Shown piece after piece: positions 31,661 through 33,757 of a DNA stretch of 33,757 bases. Source of the DNA: an uncultured Ruminococcus sp. (GTDB lineage: Bacteria; Bacillota; Clostridia; Oscillospirales; Ruminococcaceae); NCBI GenBank assembly GCA_900541495.1, contig UQKC01000024.1, positions 1 through 33,757 of the forward strand, given 5' to 3'. Within the stretch, counting starts at the first letter, position 1; every line of letters begins with the position of its first letter. Below the pieces are notes generated by a model. It was not told where the DNA came from. It searched no databases and saw only the letters and a program-made list of their open reading frames with translations. The position numbers were made by a program, and so were the translations under genes.

Positions 31661-31756
31661 CTAATTTTTAAACTGAAAATGTACAAAAAATCAAGCAAAC
31701 GCTCGAATAAATGGCTTTTGCGCCGATTTTTCGTCTACACTTTGATTAAAAGTTAG
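31661..31756. mobile_element. 96-bp TA-flanked mini-element in the leuA leader
   Basis: It starts CTAATTTTTAAACTGAAAATG and ends CACTTTGATTAAAAGTTAG, with TA on both sides (31659-31660, 31757-31758). The reverse complement of its end (CTAACTTTTAATCAAAGTGT) matches the 34-bp elements at 16640 and 32504. It lies between the T-box terminator and leuA. Confidence 0.65.
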
Positions 31757-31881
31757 TATTAGCTTCAGGTCTGTGTTCCTTCGGCTGAGTCATTTTCTTG
31801 TGGAGAATGACTGTCGGAAAAGCCGCTGTTTTCGGCATTTCCTTAACTCTTTGTTTGTGGCGAAGAGCTTTTTTGGACAAT

Positions 31882-32157
31882 AAAAAAAGCTTTCATCTCA
31901 AATAAGAGATGAAAGCTGTAAACTTCCACGGTACCACTCTTGTTCGGATCGAAACGATCCGCCCTCACCGCATCTCAATCTAAAGATATCCAATGCGTAT
32001 CTCTGTAACGGGAGAACCCGATCCAACCTACTGCAAAACTTCGGCGGACAGCTCCGGGACGAGTTATAACCTTAACGCAGCACCGCTTTTCACCAAACCA
32101 GCGGCTCTCTGAAGAATACGGGAAGGTCTTGTTTCCCATCATTGCTTTTCTGAATAT
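31882..32157 (-). promoter_or_regulatory. T-box riboswitch of leuA, probable Leu (CUC) specifier
   Basis: Read on the minus strand, the leader shows stem I with the apical GGTTTGGTGAAAAGCGGTGC region, the conserved T-box sequence AGAGTGGTACCGTGG (31940-31926) with the TGGT bulge that meets the tRNA acceptor end, and a terminator of 12 perfect pairs (31917-31906 with 31899-31888) followed by TTTTTTT. In the specifier loop (between AAGG and TCCC) the triplet CUC followed by G (32063-32060) is the best specifier, which reads leucine and fits leuA. Uncharged tRNA-Leu would favour the antiterminator and allow leuA expression. The family is certain; the specifier was assigned by eye. Confidence 0.9.
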
Positions 32158-32163
32158 ACCCAA

Positions 32164-32192
32164 ATTATAGCACTGCTTTTTCAGTTTGTCAA
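32164..32192 (-). promoter_or_regulatory. Promoter of the leuA T-box transcript
   Basis: On the minus strand TTGACA (32192-32187) and TATAAT (32169-32164) with a 17-base spacer, both perfect consensus. Confidence 0.9.
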
Positions 32193-32410
32193 GGGAATTT
32201 AAAATTTTATTGTGAATTTATTGTAAACAAAATTAAAGTGCTTACAAACTAATAATATTACAGAATTATGTTGACCGATGAATAAACTATATATAAAGAT
32301 TACAAATTCCTGCCTAAATTATATACTAACTATGTGAAAAAATTTGTAATTCTGTAAGATATAGATAAAATTTACTCGGAAAATTTGGAAATAATTGTTC
32401 TTGTGCTTTA

Positions 32411-32439
32411 TTGACATATTTCCTGAAATGGTGTACTAT
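32411..32439 (+). promoter_or_regulatory. SigA-type promoter upstream of spo0A
   Basis: TTGACA (32411-32416) and TACTAT (32434-32439) with a 17-base spacer. The leader to the ATG at 32764 would be about 318 nucleotides and would carry a mini-element and both 0A boxes. Bases 32193-32410 are AT-rich with no gene. Confidence 0.65.
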
Positions 32440-32503
32440 TATTGTGGCGAAAGTTTTAAATTTGCCTGATATGGTATATACCGACACGTAAGTTCAGTTT
32501 ATA

Positions 32504-32537
32504 CTAATTTTTTATTTACACTATGATCAAAAATTAG
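32504..32537. repeat. 34-bp TA-flanked palindromic mini-element upstream of spo0A, copy 3
   Basis: CTAATTTTTTATTTACAC...GATCAAAAATTAG with TA at 32502-32503 and 32538-32539. Its reverse complement differs from 16640-16673 at only a few positions. Confidence 0.75.
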
Positions 32538-32658
32538 TATTATTATCGAAACTTGAAAATTAAAATGTTATTTTTGTTTTTAAGGGTTCTCGATAACTGC
32601 GCAAATTTTTGTGCATCTGAACGTATAATTTGAATTTTACCAAAATAAGAACAATTGA

Positions 32659-32706
32659 TGTCGAAAACTTTGAAAATAAACATTAATTTCGTATCCTGTT
32701 TCGACA
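32659..32706. promoter_or_regulatory. Pair of 0A boxes upstream of spo0A
   Basis: TGTCGAAA at 32659-32666 on the plus strand and the same word on the minus strand at 32706-32699 match the Spo0A binding consensus TGTCGAA. The inverted pair 58-105 bases before the ATG suggests autoregulation. Confidence 0.65.
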
Positions 32707-32763
32707 CAAAATTTTAATATTTAATGGTAGAATATGGAAGAAGAAAATTTAGGAGGTATAATT

Positions 32764-33570
32764 ATGTCAGCTAATGTTAAAATTCTTATTGCCGATAATT
32801 CTTTGGATTTCAGCAAAAAAATGTCAAATGCCCTGAATCAGAAAGGCTATTCGGTCATGGAATGTGAAAGCGACGGAAGTGCGGTCCTCAGTGAGATCCG
32901 CTCGGGACAGCCCGATATAGTGATCTGTGACGCGCTTATGCCTGCCGCAGACGCGCTCGAGGTCATTCACAGAACGGATATGGGCAGTGTAAAAAAACCG
33001 TTTTTCATCGTAACGCTGCCTTACCGCAATGCTTATGTCGAGAAAAACGTTATGAGCAGGAAAAACGCGTATGTCCTCATCAAGCCGTTCGAGATCGATA
33101 CTCTGCTGAGCTTTGTCGAGCATATCACGCCGTCATCTGTCAGTGATTTCGAGGACGACTCCGATCAGGCGCACATGGAGGTTGTTGTCACCGACATTAT
33201 CCACACTATCGGTATCCCTGCGCATATCAAAGGCTATCACTATCTGCGTGAAGCGATAATGCTGTCGGTCAATGATTCGGAGATGCTCGAAAGCGTTACA
33301 AAGCTGCTCTATCCGACCATTGCGCGCAAGTTCGATACCTCGCCGTCGCGCGTTGAAAGAGCTATCCGACACGCTATCGAAACCGCGTGGGACAGGGGAG
33401 ATGTCGATGTACTTACAAAAATGTTCGGCTATACAATAAACGGCGGCAAGGGCAAGCCGACAAACTCGGAGTTCATCGCGCTCATAACCGATAATCTTCG
33501 GCTTCGTTTCCGTATCTCAGCGAAAGGCGCAAGCGGAACGAAGAAAACACCGCAGGCAGCTACTGCATGA
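32764..33570 (+). CDS. spo0A: Stage 0 sporulation response regulator Spo0A
   Basis: A 268-residue master regulator. The receiver domain (about 4-120) has Asp11, the phospho-acceptor Asp56 in IVICDALMP, and the Lys in YVLIKPFE. Unlike typical receivers, the first acidic site is single (ADNS). The C-terminal DNA-binding domain begins VVVTDIIHTIGIPAHIKGYH, and has the recognition helix SRVERAIRHAIETAW and TMFGYTINGGKGKPTNSEFI-like end (KMFGYTINGGKGKPTNSEF). The start at 32764 follows AGGAGG; an upstream frame begins at 32734 without a site. A short Thr/Ala tail ends in a 20-base tandem repeat that includes the stop. Confidence 0.96.
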   Translation: MSANVKILIADNSLDFSKKMSNALNQKGYSVMECESDGSAVLSEIRSGQPDIVICDALMPAADALEVIHRTDMGSVKKPFFIVTLPYRNAYVEKNVMSRKNAYVLIKPFEIDTLLSFVEHITPSSVSDFEDDSDQAHMEVVVTDIIHTIGIPAHIKGYHYLREAIMLSVNDSEMLESVTKLLYPTIARKFDTSPSRVERAIRHAIETAWDRGDVDVLTKMFGYTINGGKGKPTNSEFIALITDNLRLRFRISAKGASGTKKTPQAATA

Positions 33571-33634
33571 CTGTGGCAGCTACTGCATGACTGTGGCAGC
33601 TACTGCATGACTGTGGCAGCTATCGCATGATTGC
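33555..33634 (+). repeat. Four tandem 20-bp units spanning the spo0A stop codon
   Basis: GGCAGCTACTGCATGACTGT begins at 33555, 33575 and 33595, with a diverged fourth unit at 33615. The first unit holds the spo0A stop codon (33568-33570). Repeat number could vary without changing the protein. Confidence 0.9.
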
Positions 33635-33659
33635 GGCATTGTATAAAAATATAAAGCTT

Positions 33660-33708
33660 CGGCAGCAAACACGGGTCTATGCTTGTGTTTGCTGCCGATT
33701 TTTATTTT
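33660..33708 (+). terminator. spo0A: Terminator of spo0A
   Basis: CGGCAGCAAACAC (33660-33672) and its complement (33685-33697), 13 pairs around a 12-base loop, followed by ATTTTTATTTT. Confidence 0.93.
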
Positions 33709-33710
33709 AG

Positions 33711-33757
33711 GAAAAAGCTGATTAAAGCGAAGCGTTCGTTTTGCCATTTTGAGAAAT
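33711..33757. repeat. Copy of the AGCGAAGCGTTCG repeat at the window edge
   Basis: GATTAAAGCGAAGCGTTCGT and the following bases match the left arm of the inverted repeat at 20709-20746 closely, and the reverse complement of 7881-7908 in part. The element is cut by the window end. Confidence 0.75.

Noticed and set aside
30830..31756. A 308-codon open frame on the plus strand opposite leuA
   Set aside because: Antisense to the conserved catalytic region of leuA, with no ribosome site or recognisable motif, and it runs into the mini-element.
33555..33634. CRISPR array
   Set aside because: The 20-bp units are directly abutting without spacers; they form a plain tandem repeat.

Overview
The window reads as chromosome of a low-to-mid GC, spore-lineage Clostridia member, most like Ruminococcus or another Oscillospiraceae genus. 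The signs are a Spo0A gene with 0A boxes, a leucine T-box leader in front of leuA, strong SigA-type promoters (TTGACA-17-TATAAT), AGGAGG ribosome sites, an NifS/IscU pair, a DUF3343/desulfurase pair, a YlqG/YlqH-like pair and a chemotaxis operon. No phage, plasmid, CRISPR or transposase gene is visible. The genus is inference; no rRNA is present to fix it.

Layout. 1-332: a repeat-filled gap with a direct duplication. 333-5669 (minus): a tight six-gene run, rluA-like > thioesterase > SGNH esterase > HI0933-like flavoprotein > DUF1624-like membrane protein > rsmA. 5940-7633 (plus): cysteine desulfurase and Fe-S scaffold behind a strong promoter. 8206-8496 (plus): a small acidic, cysteine-rich membrane-anchored protein. 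8754-13744 (minus): cheA-cheW-cheR-cheB. 14240-18910 (plus): a FliK/YlqG-like protein, an FlhB-C-terminal-like YlqH protein, a 56-residue membrane protein, an amidohydrolase and the alpha subunit of a class I fumarase. 18911-19651: a gene-free stretch with a strongly folded segment and a repeat ending in a perfect terminator. 19652-20680 (minus): a LacI regulator, divergent from 21327-24819 (plus), a sugar-type ABC operon of lipoprotein and two permeases with no ATPase. 24889-31564 (minus): rhodanese-TtcA fusion, desulfurase-like enzyme, DUF3343, a six-helix chemoreceptor, and leuA under T-box control. 32764-33570 (plus): spo0A.

How it fits together. CheA, CheW, CheR and CheB form a chemosensory core, and the receptor at 28353-29705 is a candidate input. 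YlqG/YlqH resemble pieces of the flagellar export switch (FliK and FlhB C-terminus) and lie back to back with the che operon. Sulfur handling recurs: NifS/IscU, a rhodanese-thiolase-type tRNA enzyme, and a second desulfurase with DUF3343.

The most unusual layer is non-coding. Several related repeats begin at or within a few bases of stop codons (rsmA, iscU, fumarase alpha, the desulfurase-like gene, the chemoreceptor), and some copies carry stop codons spaced seven bases apart, so that all three frames are closed. These repeats also carry palindromic modules (GGGCGGAT...ATCCGCCC and GGGACGGG...CCCGTCCC) and long perfect terminator hairpins whose arms differ between copies yet stay paired. A second set of 34-bp palindromic mini-elements flanked by TA occurs three times, once inside the leuA leader and once upstream of spo0A.
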